DNA from: Streptomyces sp. NBS 14/10
GTDB lineage: Bacteria; Actinomycetota; Actinomycetes; Streptomycetales; Streptomycetaceae
Assembly (NCBI RefSeq): GCF_002224125.1
Contig: NZ_NCSM01000003.1
Location: forward strand, 193,747 to 257,746
Length of the DNA stretch: 64,000 bases
Direction of reading: 5' to 3'
The number at the start of each line of letters is the position of its first letter. Position 1 is the stretch's first letter. Of this stretch, positions 63,877 to 64,000 are shown in pieces. The notes beneath the pieces were generated by a model. It saw nothing but the letters and a program-made list of their open reading frames with translations, did not search any database and was not told the DNA's origin. The position numbers and the translations under genes are program-made.

Positions 63877-64000
63877 ATGCAGCTTCGCTTCCAGTACCGC
63901 GTCACCTTGACGCCCGCCCAGCGCATCCACGCTGCCCGGGTGTTCGGGTGCAGACGCGTGGTCTGGAACGACGCCCTGGCAATGCAAATCGGCAGACGGC
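63877..64000 (+). CDS. tnpB: TnpB-like transposon protein, N-terminal fragment (runs off window)
   Basis: From the ATG at 63877 an open frame continues to the window edge: MQLRFQYRVTLTPAQRIHAA, then FGCRRVVWNDALAMQIGRR. This is the characteristic N-terminus of IS605/IS1341 TnpB proteins (FxxRxxLTPxQ ... FGCxRxVxNxAL). Its sequence differs clearly from the TnpB at 47539, so it belongs to another subgroup. Completeness and element ends cannot be seen. Confidence 0.75.
   Translation, partial: MQLRFQYRVTLTPAQRIHAARVFGCRRVVWNDALAMQIGRR

Overview
The window is high-GC, densely coding actinobacterial DNA. The gene content (a WhiB-like regulator, DUF1707 and DUF6542 proteins, a SpoIIE-type phosphatase with a histidine-kinase-like ATPase domain, DasR-like operators before chitinases, many GTG starts) points to a Streptomyces chromosome. 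From memory, the gene order (ispH, xseA/xseB, glpX, wblI, class I and class II fumarases, a PBP, oxyR/ahpC/ahpD, chitinase) resembles the SCO5060-to-SCO5003 part of the S. coelicolor core. That comparison was not run here.

Layout. 1-4772: the end of an M1 aminopeptidase, a nitrilase-family hydrolase, DoxX/LysR, and a Tat-exported flavoprotein. 4773-6817: a small accessory pocket with an AAA/DUF4143 ATPase and a one-spacer type I-E CRISPR relic without cas genes. A 15-bp repeat of the ychF 3' end lies at its far side. 6818-19266: housekeeping genes (ychF, ppgK, ispH, xseAB, glpX, wblI, fumA). A 43-bp inverted repeat pair flanks the DUF4245/glpX pair. 19439-24198: a small protein plus a polysaccharide deacetylase/glycosyltransferase fusion, fumC and a DUF402 protein. 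24340-30331: a methyltransferase, a large SpoIIE phosphatase and a bifunctional PBP. 30567-36359: an SPFH protein with a ribbon-helix-helix partner, a PadR/ABC/FtsX operon and a Uma2 nuclease-fold protein. 36364-38574: oxyR, divergent from ahpC-ahpD. 38705-45089: TPR protein, AI-2E permease, lytic transglycosylase, PIN-PhoH protein, prenyl transferase.

45433-59107 holds a nearly complete Tad (tight adherence) pilus system on the minus strand. It comprises a prepilin peptidase, OmpA-family protein, lipoprotein, TadG-like protein, Flp pilin, TadC, TadB, TadA, a TadE with a repeat-rich extension, a TadZ-like ATPase fused to a TadE-type domain, a CpaB/RcpC protein and an uncharacterised zinc-ribbon protein. 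DUF192, a cold-shock protein and a TnpB-only element separate the peptidase from the rest. 59259-63843 carries two paralogous GH18 chitinases, each preceded by TTGACA and a DasR-type (dre) palindrome. The last 124 bases are the start of a second TnpB.

The points most worth following are the TadZ-TadE fusion and the repeat-extended TadE, the SPFH/ribbon-helix-helix operon with its operator, the TnpB element with candidate guide-RNA ends, the solitary CRISPR unit beside a possible ychF-end scar, the inverted repeats around glpX, and the overlapping convergent genes built on an 18-bp tandem repeat. No tRNA or rRNA gene was recognised.
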